Positions 26,840-34,894 of a stretch of DNA of 64,000 bases are shown here, in pieces. Under the pieces are notes generated by a model. The model was not told where the DNA came from. It worked only from the letters and a program-made list of their open reading frames with translations, and ran no database searches. Origin of the DNA: Avibacterium volantium_A. Its GTDB lineage: Bacteria; Pseudomonadota; Gammaproteobacteria; Enterobacterales; Pasteurellaceae. Made by a program: the position numbers and the translations under genes. Location of the stretch: contig NZ_JBMMGT010000001.1 in assembly GCF_049366555.1 (NCBI RefSeq), positions 1 through 64,000 of the forward strand, in the 5' to 3' direction. Numbering within the stretch: position 1 is the stretch's first letter; every line of letters starts with the position of its first letter.

Positions 26840-26877
26840 AAGAGCGGTGAAAAATGTTGAAATTTTTCACCGCTCTT
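26840..26877. repeat. Hairpin with AAGAGCGGT arms, copy 1
   Basis: A 16-bp perfect inverted repeat (AAGAGCGGTGAAAAAT with ATTTTTCACCGCTCTT) with loop GTTGAA. The same sequence, loop included, recurs in slightly changed form at 27592-27632 on the other side of the toxin-antitoxin remnant. It is not downstream of any visible gene on either strand. AAGAGCGGT differs from the uptake signal by one base. Confidence 0.85.
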
Positions 26878-26984
26878 TTGGGGGGCTAAATAAAAGTTGC
26901 CTTGTAGTAAATAGCTATAAACCTTTCTTAATTTCTTATAAAATAACTTATAAGATAAGTCTAAATCACAAATGTTGAGCCAAA

Positions 26985-27238
26985 ATGAAAACTTTAATTA
27001 TCCAGCCTAAGGCTTTAAAACAACTGCGTCGCATTCCCGAGCGTTCTGTTATTATTGATAAATGTGAAGAATTAAAGCAATTTCCTTTGTGTGCTAATAT
27101 GTGAAATCCTTAATTAATCATAAATACCCTTATCGCTTCCGTGTGGGGCGTTATCGGGTATTTTTCCAGTTGATTGGCGACGCATTAAGCGTGGTCTCCA
27201 TTGAAGAGGTGAAAAAACGCGATGAACGCACTTACTAA
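26985..27238 (+). pseudogene. RelE/ParE-type toxin gene split by a frameshift
   Basis: Two consecutive frames together make one small RelE-superfamily protein. Part 1 (26985-27104, 39 codons) is MKTLIIQPKALKQLRRIPER onward, ending in CANM. Part 2 (27101-27238) continues VKSLINHKYPYRFRVGRYRV and ends KKRDERTY, the typical RelE arginine-rich end. The break is an extra AT dinucleotide in GCTAATATGTGAAATCC; removing it restores CAN-VKSL. As it stands, the TGA of part 1 overlaps a GTG that could restart part 2 (GTGA), so low-level coupled translation is possible. The catalytic C-terminal half would need re-initiation. An intact antitoxin gene overlaps the 3' end. Confidence 0.75.
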
Positions 27239-27569
27239 TATCCAATATATTAACGATGAGCAAGGCAACCCCGCTTTTGCCGTTGTGCCGCTTGCAACCT
27301 TAGAGTGGTTAAAAAGCAAAGCGGGTTTGAAAAATCCCCTTGATACCGGTGTCCCTTATGAGGTTGCAGCGCTTGCACTTAAACAGGATATTTCTGCCGT
27401 GCGGGCGTGGAGAGAATATTTAAATCTCACTCAAGCCGAGGTTGCAGATCGCCTTGGGGTATCGCAATCCGCGTATTGCCAGTATGAAAATGCCACTCGC
27501 CTGCGCAAAAGCACTAAACAGAAAATTGCTGATGAGTTAAATCTTCATCTTGAGCAATTGGATTTTTAA
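27222..27569 (+). CDS. XRE-family antitoxin
   Basis: 115 residues with a C-terminal helix-turn-helix of the XRE type (LNLTQAEVADRLGVSQSAYCQYEN, about residues 77-100). The N-terminal part (NIQYINDEQGNPAFAVVPL) looks like the toxin-binding region of RelE-partner antitoxins. It overlaps the toxin gene by 17 bp, the toxin-first order typical of HigBA-like or RelE/XRE modules. Such antitoxins repress their own promoter. With the toxin broken it may persist as an orphan DNA-binding protein. A hairpin at 27592 terminates it. Confidence 0.85.
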   Translation: MNALTNIQYINDEQGNPAFAVVPLATLEWLKSKAGLKNPLDTGVPYEVAALALKQDISAVRAWREYLNLTQAEVADRLGVSQSAYCQYENATRLRKSTKQKIADELNLHLEQLDF

Positions 27570-27591
27570 TTCTCTTGGGAAAATTAAATGC

Positions 27592-27632
27592 AAAAGAGCG
27601 GTGAAAAATGTTGAATTTTCCACCGCTCTTTT
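27592..27632. terminator. Hairpin with AAGAGCGGT arms, copy 2; shared terminator of antitoxin and trpA
   Basis: AAAAGAGCGGTG (27592-27603) pairs with CACCGCTCTTTT (27621-27632). The interior contains the same ATGTTGAA segment as the copy at 26840-26877. T runs follow on the plus strand (antitoxin side), and TTTTG follows on the minus strand (trpA side). Confidence 0.75.
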
Positions 27633-27652
27633 ATTTTAGCATTGACGCTGAT

Positions 27653-28459
27653 TTACAACGTTGCACCTTTCATCGCTTTCACGAACTGAGCCAGTTCGCT
27701 TAAGCATTTTGCGTGGTTGTCTAAATTGCGTTCGATGATTTTGACTGTGGCAGAGCCAGAAATCGCACCGGCTGCGCCAAGTTGTAATGCTTCTTTCACT
27801 TGTTGCGGTTGGGCGATGCCGAAGCCTTGTAAAATTGGCGGGGCTTGGTGGGCTTTAAGCTGTTCTACTAGCGTATCTAAATTGGCGGCGTGGCTTTGGT
27901 TTTCGGCACTGGTTACGCCTGCACGGGAAACTAAATAGGTGTAGCCTTCACTGTGTTGGGCAACGCCTTTGATTGTGGCTTCATCTGCATTGGGTGGACA
28001 GATAAACACGGGTTGTATACCGTGTTTTTTTGCTGCACTAATGTAAGGCTTTGCAGCAAATAAGGGAATATCTGCCACAAGCACGGCATCTACGCCTACC
28101 TCTGCACAGCGTTGATAGAAATGATCTAGTCCTTGTGCATAAATCAAATTAGCACAGAGCAATAAGCTGATTGGAATTTCAGGATATTTCGACCGCACTT
28201 TAGCTAGCAAGGCAAAACTTTCCGCCGTGCTACAACCTGCGTTTAATGCACGGTTATTCGCTGCTTGGATCACGGGGCCGTCTAATAAGGGATCAGAAAA
28301 AGGGAAGCCTAATTCAAGTGCGTCTGCGCCGTTATCCACAAGGGTACAGATAATTTCAAATGAGCGATCGAAATCAGGATCGCAGAGGGTTACAAATGGC
28401 ACGAATGCCCCTTGCTGTTTGGTGTTAAGTTGGGCGAATAAGGTTTCAAAACGGCTCAT
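27653..28459 (-). CDS. trpA: Tryptophan synthase alpha chain
   Basis: Cleaves indole-3-glycerol phosphate to indole and glyceraldehyde 3-phosphate, passing indole to TrpB. 268 residues, normal length. The catalytic Glu is in LELGFPFSDPLLDGP and the catalytic Asp in VDAVLVADIP; the phosphate loop is in the GAAGAISGSA segment. It is the last gene of the trp operon; its ATG overlaps the trpB stop by one base. Confidence 0.98.
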   Translation of the reverse strand: MSRFETLFAQLNTKQQGAFVPFVTLCDPDFDRSFEIICTLVDNGADALELGFPFSDPLLDGPVIQAANNRALNAGCSTAESFALLAKVRSKYPEIPISLLLCANLIYAQGLDHFYQRCAEVGVDAVLVADIPLFAAKPYISAAKKHGIQPVFICPPNADEATIKGVAQHSEGYTYLVSRAGVTSAENQSHAANLDTLVEQLKAHQAPPILQGFGIAQPQQVKEALQLGAAGAISGSATVKIIERNLDNHAKCLSELAQFVKAMKGATL

Positions 28460-29655
28460 TAGATTTTCCCCTTTTCCGTTAAAATTTTGTCCACAGTGAA
28501 AATATCTTTATCACCGCGTCCCGATAAATTCACGACAATGAGTTGCTCTTTTTCTGGATTTTGTTGGATTAATTTCAACGCATAGGCTAAGGCGTGCGAG
28601 CTTTCCAACGCGGGGATAATGCCCTCGTGCTTCGCCAGTGCTTGGAATGCGTCAAGGGCTTCATCATCGGTAATGCTTTCATATTCCGCACGTCCGATAG
28701 CGTGCAAGTGAGCGTGTTGTGGCCCCACGGAAGGAAAATCTAAGCCCGCTGAAATGCTGTAAGACTCTTCAATTTGCCCATCTTCTGTTTGCATAATTGG
28801 CGATTTCATTCCGAAATAAATGCCTACTTTGCCGTGGCGAAGTGGCGCACCGTGCTGCCCTGTGGCAATGCCTTTGCCCGCTGGCTCAATGCCGATTAAA
28901 CGTACATTCGCCTCATCAATAAAATCCGCAAACATTCCAATCGCATTTGAGCCACCGCCCACCGCCGCGATAATCACATCAGGCAAACGCCCTTCTTTTT
29001 CCAAAATTTGACGTTTGGTTTCTTCCCCGATCATCTTTTGGAACTCACGCACAATAGTTGGGAAAGGGTGAGGCCCTGCCGCCGTGCCAAGTAAATAGTG
29101 AGTGGTATCATAATTAGCCGACCAATCTCGCATCGCCTCGCAACAAGCATCTTTGAGCGAGCAAGATCCTTTCTCCACCGGCACGACTTCCGCCCCCATT
29201 AGACGCATACGGAACACGTTTGGCGATTGGCGTTCCACGTCTTTCGCCCCCATATAAATCCGACAAGGCATATCCAACATTGCACAAGCAAGTGCGGTGG
29301 CAACCCCGTGCTGACCAGCCCCTGTTTCGGCGATAATGCGCGTTTTGCCTATTCGTTTGGCGAGCAAAATTTGCCCTAATACTTGGTTGGTTTTGTGTGC
29401 ACCGCCGTGCAATAAATCTTCCCGTTTTAGGTAAAGTTTGGTTTTTGTGCCTTTGGTAAGATTACGGCACAGGGTCAATGCTGTTGGACGACCCGCGTAG
29501 TTTTTGAGTAAATCTTGAAATTCGGCTTGAAATTCGGGATCGGATTGCGCATCCACGAAAGCCTGCTCCAGTTGTTTTAGCACTGGCACGAGGATTTCTG
29601 GCACGTACATTCCGCCAAATTCGCCGAAATAAGGATTAAGTTGCGTTTCTGACAT
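28459..29655 (-). CDS. trpB: Tryptophan synthase beta chain
   Basis: PLP enzyme condensing indole and serine to tryptophan in a complex with TrpA. 398 residues. The PLP lysine is in KREDLLHGGAHKTNQVLGQ, and the glycine-rich phosphate-binding loop is in AVGGGSNAIGMF. It is overlapped by trpA and lies 21 bp downstream of trpCF. Confidence 0.98.
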   Translation of the reverse strand: MSETQLNPYFGEFGGMYVPEILVPVLKQLEQAFVDAQSDPEFQAEFQDLLKNYAGRPTALTLCRNLTKGTKTKLYLKREDLLHGGAHKTNQVLGQILLAKRIGKTRIIAETGAGQHGVATALACAMLDMPCRIYMGAKDVERQSPNVFRMRLMGAEVVPVEKGSCSLKDACCEAMRDWSANYDTTHYLLGTAAGPHPFPTIVREFQKMIGEETKRQILEKEGRLPDVIIAAVGGGSNAIGMFADFIDEANVRLIGIEPAGKGIATGQHGAPLRHGKVGIYFGMKSPIMQTEDGQIEESYSISAGLDFPSVGPQHAHLHAIGRAEYESITDDEALDAFQALAKHEGIIPALESSHALAYALKLIQQNPEKEQLIVVNLSGRGDKDIFTVDKILTEKGKI

Positions 29656-29676
29656 AATCGTTATCGTTCCTTTTAC

Positions 29677-31086
29677 TTAATAATCTAAAATTTGTTTAAA
29701 TAATTGCGCCAATTTAGTGGCATCTTTCACGCCTGCGCTGCTTTCTGCCCCTGAATTAATATCCAACCCTAAGCAATGTTGTGATAGGGCAAGGGCTAAA
29801 TTTTCCTGATTAATGCCACCAGCGAGCATTGCATTATCTTTGATTTCAGCAGGAATGAGCGACCAATCAAAGGCTTGCCCCGTGCCGCCTTGCTGGTTAG
29901 CGAGCTGGCTGTCTAACACATAGCGATCAACTTGAGAAATTGGCTCAATTTTCACCGCACTTTGTTTTTCTAATGGCACAGAAACAGCTTGCCAAATTTG
30001 ACATTGGGAAGGTAGCCGTGAGCGAAGTTGCGTGATAAATTCCGCATTTTCACAACCGTGTAACTGCACCGCAAAGAGATTTAATTGTGAGGCGATTTTT
30101 ACAATAAAATCAATCTCTTGATTTTGAAATACGCCGACAAAATGCAACGGTGCTTGCGTCACAAGTTCTTGCGCTTGGCGTAACGAAAGTTTGCGTTTTG
30201 AGCTTTCCGCAAAAATCAATCCGCCATATAACGCGCCTTGGTTGTACACCGCTTGCACATCTTGCGGACGAGTTAAACCGCACACTTTATTTTCGCCAAA
30301 AATCACCGCTCGCACCGCATTATTCAAATCAAGGCTTCCCATTAAGCTACTGCCGATTAAAAAGCCGTTCACATAAGGTTTTAATTGCTGAACTTGTTGA
30401 TGATAATAAATGCCTGATTCACTAATCACAATGCGATCCGCAGGAATTTGGCGAGCGAGCGGTGGCGTGCGACCAAGATCCACAGAAAGATCGTGTAAAT
30501 CACGGTTATTAATCCCGATCACTTTCGCATTCAAAGCAATGGCACGTTCTAATTCTTGCTGATTGGAGGTTTCCGTTAGCACGCCCATTCCTAATTCGTG
30601 GGCTAAATCTGCCAGTTGTACATAGGTGTCATCGTCCAACACGGAAAGCATTAGTAAAATCGCGTCCGCTTGATGATAGCGAGCCAAGTAAACCTGATAA
30701 GGGCTAATCATAAAATCTTTACACAACACGGGCTGGCTCACCTGATTACGCACTTGTTGAATGTAAGCAAAATCCCCTTGGAAATATTTTTCGTCCGTCA
30801 GCACGGAAATTGCCGTTGCATAATGTTTATACACTTGGGCGATTTCATCAAGGTTAAAATCCGCACGAATCAAACCTTTAGAGGGCGAGGCTTTTTTACA
30901 TTCCAAAATATAAGCGGGGCGTTGGTGTGTGCCTTGTGCCAATGCCTGATAAAAAGAGCGGTCGGATTTTTCAATGTTTTTTTCAAAATCCTGCAATGGG
31001 AAGGATTGGGATTTCTCCGCCACCCATTGCATTTTATCTTGCACGATTTTCTGTAAAATCGTTGGAGTTTGGTTGTTGATATTCAT
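29677..31086 (-). CDS. trpC: Bifunctional indole-3-glycerol phosphate synthase / PRA isomerase (TrpCF)
   Basis: Fused enzyme of 469 residues carrying out two successive steps of tryptophan synthesis. The N-terminal IGPS half (residues about 1-258) has ECKKASPSKGLIRADFN and the ESGIYYHQQV strand. The C-terminal PRAI half (about 259-469) starts VCGLTRPQDV and contains the catalytic Cys there and the Asp in LDINSGAESSAGVKD. The fusion is usual in Enterobacterales and Pasteurellaceae. It is 15 bp downstream of trpD. Confidence 0.97.
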   Translation of the reverse strand: MNINNQTPTILQKIVQDKMQWVAEKSQSFPLQDFEKNIEKSDRSFYQALAQGTHQRPAYILECKKASPSKGLIRADFNLDEIAQVYKHYATAISVLTDEKYFQGDFAYIQQVRNQVSQPVLCKDFMISPYQVYLARYHQADAILLMLSVLDDDTYVQLADLAHELGMGVLTETSNQQELERAIALNAKVIGINNRDLHDLSVDLGRTPPLARQIPADRIVISESGIYYHQQVQQLKPYVNGFLIGSSLMGSLDLNNAVRAVIFGENKVCGLTRPQDVQAVYNQGALYGGLIFAESSKRKLSLRQAQELVTQAPLHFVGVFQNQEIDFIVKIASQLNLFAVQLHGCENAEFITQLRSRLPSQCQIWQAVSVPLEKQSAVKIEPISQVDRYVLDSQLANQQGGTGQAFDWSLIPAEIKDNAMLAGGINQENLALALSQHCLGLDINSGAESSAGVKDATKLAQLFKQILDY

Positions 31087-31101
31087 TGTTTTTTCTCGTT
31101 T

Positions 31102-32106
31102 TTATTCTACCGCACGCAATGCGACTAAGGTTTCAAAGGCTTTGCCCGTGGCAAGCACATCAAGCACTTTCTCGGCGTTATTTTTGAGATCTTCATAGCC
31201 GAATAATTTCATTAATAGCGCTGTGTTCATTGCTACGGCTTGGGCGTGTTCTGCCTTGCCTTTGCCTTGTAAAAGTGCGGTCAAAATTTTTGCATTTTCT
31301 TCAGGTTCGCCACCACGCAGGCTTTCTAATGGTTGTGGCTCAAAGCCGAAATCATAAGGGCTTAGGCTGTAACGTTCAATTTTACCATCACGAATTTCCG
31401 CTACTTCTGTTTTGCCGTGAATGGCCACTTCGTCTAACCCCGCCCCGTGTACCACAATGCTATGTTTATGCCCCAATCGCACAGCGGTTTCCGCATAAGG
31501 CTGAATGAGATCAGGTGAATAGACCCCTAATAATTGATGTTTTGGGCGAGCGGGGTTACACAATGGCCCTAAAATATTGAAAATGGTGCGTGTTTTTAGC
31601 GCTTGGCGAACTGGTACGGCGTGCTTAAAGCCGGGGTGATATTGCTGCGCGAATAGAAAGCAAATGCCAATTTCATCAAGGGCTTGGCGTGCTTGTTCGG
31701 CACTGATATTGATATTTACCCCTAAGGCACTTAGTACATCGCTTGCGCCTGTTTTGCTCGATACACTACGGTTGCCGTGTTTCGCTACTTTTAAGCCACA
31801 AGCTGCGCCAACAATGGCGGAAGCGGTGGAAATATTAATGGTGTTTGCGCCATCGCCGCCTGTACCAACAATATCCGCAAAGGCATAATCAGGCGTAGGG
31901 AAGCTATTGGCATTGGCGAGTACGGCATTCACCGCACCGCTGATTTCTTCCGCCGTTTCGCCACGCAATTTTAATGCGATTAAGGCAGCAGCTAATTGTT
32001 TATTGCTCAATTCCCCTTGCAACACCGCATTGAACAGGGTTTCCGCTTGGGTTTGAGTTAAAGGTTGTTTCTCAAAAAGTTGGTTAAGAAGTTGTTCTGT
32101 TTGCAT
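31102..32106 (-). CDS. trpD: Anthranilate phosphoribosyltransferase
   Basis: Adds phosphoribosyl to anthranilate. 334 residues, a stand-alone TrpD not fused to TrpG. The PRPP-binding GTGGDGANTINISTA and KHGNRSVSSKTGASDVL segments are present. Its ATG lies about 54 bp after the tautomerase-like gene; the gap carries one USS and no terminator on this strand. Confidence 0.97.
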   Translation of the reverse strand: MQTEQLLNQLFEKQPLTQTQAETLFNAVLQGELSNKQLAAALIALKLRGETAEEISGAVNAVLANANSFPTPDYAFADIVGTGGDGANTINISTASAIVGAACGLKVAKHGNRSVSSKTGASDVLSALGVNINISAEQARQALDEIGICFLFAQQYHPGFKHAVPVRQALKTRTIFNILGPLCNPARPKHQLLGVYSPDLIQPYAETAVRLGHKHSIVVHGAGLDEVAIHGKTEVAEIRDGKIERYSLSPYDFGFEPQPLESLRGGEPEENAKILTALLQGKGKAEHAQAVAMNTALLMKLFGYEDLKNNAEKVLDVLATGKAFETLVALRAVE

Positions 32107-32160
32107 AGGGTATTCCTTTTCTTTTTATTAAAGCATAAGTGCGGTGCTTTTTTCTTAAAT

Positions 32161-32547
32161 TTAACGATAAATGCTGTAACTGAGATCTTTGGCTTCATCA
32201 CCTGTCATTCCGCGAAATCCCCAGCAGTGGGCAGGTTGCTCTTTGATAGTGATTTCCACGTCAATCGGGGCGAGATTGAGTTTATTTTCGAGTTCGCAAA
32301 ATAGCATTTTAATTAAACGTTTTTTGGTAAATTCTGTGCGCCCTTGCATTAAATTAATTTCAATGGCGGTGAAATCTTGGCTGCGTCCGCTTGGAAGATA
32401 CAAATCGTCCGCGTCTGCGCCTTGGAAATAAATAAAATGTTTACCTGCTGGAATGTCCATTTCTAGGTTCAAACAATGATAAATAATTTCCGCAAGCTGG
32501 GCTTTGCGTGAATTAAGACGTTCTTTTAATCCATAAACAATAATCAT
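32161..32547 (-). CDS. Tautomerase/MIF-fold family protein of the trp operon, lacking Pro-1
   Basis: 128 residues that match, from memory, the H. influenzae protein HI1388.1, also in the trp operon and known to have a tautomerase/MIF fold. The C-terminal stretch ITIKEQPAHCWGFRGMTGDE is very conserved. The catalytic amino-terminal proline of the 4-oxalocrotonate tautomerase superfamily is absent: the chain begins Met-Ile-Ile, so classical tautomerase chemistry is not expected. The position between trpG and trpD suggests a role connected to chorismate or anthranilate metabolism, but none is established. Confidence 0.85.
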   Translation of the reverse strand: MIIVYGLKERLNSRKAQLAEIIYHCLNLEMDIPAGKHFIYFQGADADDLYLPSGRSQDFTAIEINLMQGRTEFTKKRLIKMLFCELENKLNLAPIDVEITIKEQPAHCWGFRGMTGDEAKDLSYSIYR

Positions 32548-32557
32548 CGGTTTATCC

Positions 32558-33139
32558 TTAATCGCGATTGAGCAACCAGTTTACTGAATTTTCCAACAAT
32601 TTTCCCCCTTGCACGGTGAGAATGCTTTCAGGGTGGAATTGAAAACCGCAAATCGGCAGCGTTTTGTGGCGAATTGCCATAATAATGCCGTTATATTCTG
32701 CGTTTACGATAAACTCATCGGGCAAATTTTCGCCCATTAAGGAATGATAACGTGCCACAGGCATTGGGTTGCTTAAGCTTGCGAACATTGCTTGTTCATC
32801 GTGTTGAATATTAGACACCTTGCCGTGCAGCACTTCACCAGAATGTACCACATCGCCGCCAAAGGCTTCGATTAAGGCTTGATGCCCTAAACAGATGCCA
32901 ATAATCGGCACTTTACCTTTAAGGCGTTGAATGAGTGGCAGCAAAATGCCCGCTTCTTGCGGATTGCCCGGCCCCGGTGAAAGCGCCAGAATGCTGTTTG
33001 GCTGCAATGCCATTTTTTCCACTAGCGCAATATCGCAATCATTACGGTAAATCTGCACTTGATGTCCCTGTGTGCGGAATTGATCCACCAAGTTATAGGT
33101 GAAAGAGTCAAAATTATCTAAAAAAACAATGTTAGCCAT
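32558..33139 (-). CDS. trpG: Anthranilate synthase glutamine amidotransferase component
   Basis: Class-I glutaminase subunit of 193 residues supplying ammonia to TrpE. The nucleophile Cys lies in IIGICLGHQALIEAFGG, the catalytic His-x-Glu in GFQFHPES, and the oxyanion glycines in LSPGPGNP. It is not fused to TrpD. 10 bp downstream of trpE. Confidence 0.97.
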   Translation of the reverse strand: MANIVFLDNFDSFTYNLVDQFRTQGHQVQIYRNDCDIALVEKMALQPNSILALSPGPGNPQEAGILLPLIQRLKGKVPIIGICLGHQALIEAFGGDVVHSGEVLHGKVSNIQHDEQAMFASLSNPMPVARYHSLMGENLPDEFIVNAEYNGIIMAIRHKTLPICGFQFHPESILTVQGGKLLENSVNWLLNRD

Positions 33140-33148
33140 AATCTGTCC

Positions 33149-34693
33149 TTATTGAGCAAGCTGGTTGGTTTGCATAATTGCATTTATCACAGCACGGGCT
33201 TTGTGGCGCGTTTCGTCTGCTTCCATTTGCGGATCGGAATCCAGCACTTCACCGCAGCCAGCTTGGATATAAGCAATGTCGTTTTGCACAAAGGCAGAGC
33301 GGATCACAATACAGGTATCAAAATTGCCGTCAGATGAAAGATAGCCCACCGCACCGCCGTAGCTATGGCGTTTTTGTTGCTCCACTTGGTAGATTAATTG
33401 CATCGCTTTGATTTTTGGCGCCCCCGTGAGTGTGCCCATATTCATACAGGCTTGATAGGCGTGCAAGGCATCGAGTTCAGGGCGAAGTTTGCCCACCACG
33501 CGCGATACCAAGTGCATAATGTGCGAATAGCGATCCACCTGCATTAAATCTTTCACTTGGCGCGTGCCACTTTGGCAAACGCGAGCCACATCATTACGGG
33601 CTAAATCTACTAGCATTAAATGTTCCGCTAGCTCTTTTTTATCTAACCGTAATTCCAGTTCTAAACGCGCGTCTAATTCAGGATCGATATTGCCTTGGGC
33701 ATCAAAGCCGCGTGGACGTGATCCTGCAATCGGATAGATTTCTAATTGGCGCGAATCTTGGCTATATTTCAACGCACTTTCAGGGGAAGCGCCAAATAAG
33801 GTGAAATCTTCGTCCTGCATATAAAACATATAAGGGCTTGGGTTGTTCACTTTTAATTGACGATAAGTGGCAAGGCTGTTTGGACAAGCCAAAGAAAAAC
33901 GGCGCGAAGGCACGATTTGGAACACATCACCAATATTGATATGGTGTTTTAAGCGGCGAATAATTTCTTTGAATGACTCATCTTCAATGTTTACACTCAC
34001 TTCCGTGGAAGCTGGTTGAATCATTAAGTGCGGTTCAATTTTTTGTAATTTTTGCCTAATTTGCACCGCACTTTGTTCTGTGGCGGAAAGCGTATTTTGA
34101 TTAAAACAGAAAGTTTGTAGCTGAGCCTGCTGGCGTTGGTGATCAAGAATCAATAAATTTTCTGCTAAATAGAAAACGTAATCAGGACAGCTTAAGCCAT
34201 CATTGTGCAGCACAATATTTTCCATTGGGATAAAATTCGCCACTAAATCATAGGCAAATAATCCACCAAGAAAAATCGGCGTTTCACTTGTTTTGTAAAG
34301 ATCCGTTAAACAACGCAAACCGTCAAAAATTGTCGGCGCTTGTAATTTGCTGTCTTCATCTAAATTTGGGTTAAGCGGCGCAAATTCTGCGATCATTTGA
34401 TTACCTTGGTGGGAAAGGTGCAGAGCAATCGGCTGCAATTTTTCTTGCACCAAAGGCAGCAGTGCCGCACCGTTTTCATTTAATGCAGTAAAGGTAACGC
34501 ATTGCCCTAAGCAGCTGATTTTTAATGCAGCGTTAATTAATAACAGGCTTTTTAAGCTATTTTTGCTGCTGATTTCTGCTGATTCAAGTAACAGCGTATT
34601 TTTTTGATCTTGGCACAAGGTAGCAAATACCGCAGTGGGATCGCTGTGATAAGCCACTTCTTGTGAAAAAATGTGGAGAAAAGGCGTTGTCAT
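33149..34693 (-). CDS. trpE: Anthranilate synthase component I
   Basis: Converts chorismate to anthranilate using ammonia from TrpG; first committed step of tryptophan synthesis. 514 residues. The chorismate-binding core (PSRRFSL, GASPESALKY, HLMLVDLARND, GTLTGAPKIKAM) is intact. The N-terminal LLLESAEI segment corresponds to the tryptophan feedback site (LLxS). First gene of the operon; the leader between promoter and ATG is only about 29 nt. Confidence 0.98.
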   Translation of the reverse strand: MTTPFLHIFSQEVAYHSDPTAVFATLCQDQKNTLLLESAEISSKNSLKSLLLINAALKISCLGQCVTFTALNENGAALLPLVQEKLQPIALHLSHQGNQMIAEFAPLNPNLDEDSKLQAPTIFDGLRCLTDLYKTSETPIFLGGLFAYDLVANFIPMENIVLHNDGLSCPDYVFYLAENLLILDHQRQQAQLQTFCFNQNTLSATEQSAVQIRQKLQKIEPHLMIQPASTEVSVNIEDESFKEIIRRLKHHINIGDVFQIVPSRRFSLACPNSLATYRQLKVNNPSPYMFYMQDEDFTLFGASPESALKYSQDSRQLEIYPIAGSRPRGFDAQGNIDPELDARLELELRLDKKELAEHLMLVDLARNDVARVCQSGTRQVKDLMQVDRYSHIMHLVSRVVGKLRPELDALHAYQACMNMGTLTGAPKIKAMQLIYQVEQQKRHSYGGAVGYLSSDGNFDTCIVIRSAFVQNDIAYIQAGCGEVLDSDPQMEADETRHKARAVINAIMQTNQLAQ

Positions 34694-34723
34694 TGGAATT
34701 CCTTTTTTGCATAAAATAATTTC

Positions 34724-34757
34724 GCACTATTAAACTAGTACAGAAGTGTTTTGTCAA
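34724..34757 (-). promoter_or_regulatory. trp promoter with overlapping TrpR operator
   Basis: On the minus strand: -35 TTGACA (34752-34757), exactly 17 bp, -10 TTTAAT (34729-34734). The operator GTACTAGTTTAATAGTGC (34724-34741 on the opposite strand) is close to the TrpR consensus with its ACTAGTT core and covers the -10. Predicted start of transcription is about 29 nt before the trpE ATG, leaving no space for a leader peptide or attenuator. Confidence 0.88.
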
Positions 34758-34831
34758 GGATTGTTTTTTCTCAAAAAGGAAATTTTAGCCAGAATGGCTT
34801 GTTTCATTGATTTCGCCGATAAAAATAGAAA

Positions 34832-34867
34832 AAAATGTTGGTAAAGAATATTCCCCACCAACATTTT
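34832..34867 (-). terminator. Intrinsic terminator of fumC
   Basis: An 11-bp stem (AAAATGTTGGT with ACCAACATTTT) with a 14-nt loop, followed by TTTTTCT on the minus strand, about 30 nt past the fumC stop. Confidence 0.7.
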
Positions 34868-34894
34868 ACATTTAGATGAATGCTAAAATTAGCC

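Noticed and set aside
26840..27632. CRISPR or insertion-sequence interpretation of the repeated hairpins
   Set aside because: Only two copies, no spacer periodicity, no transposase and no terminal target duplication recognised.
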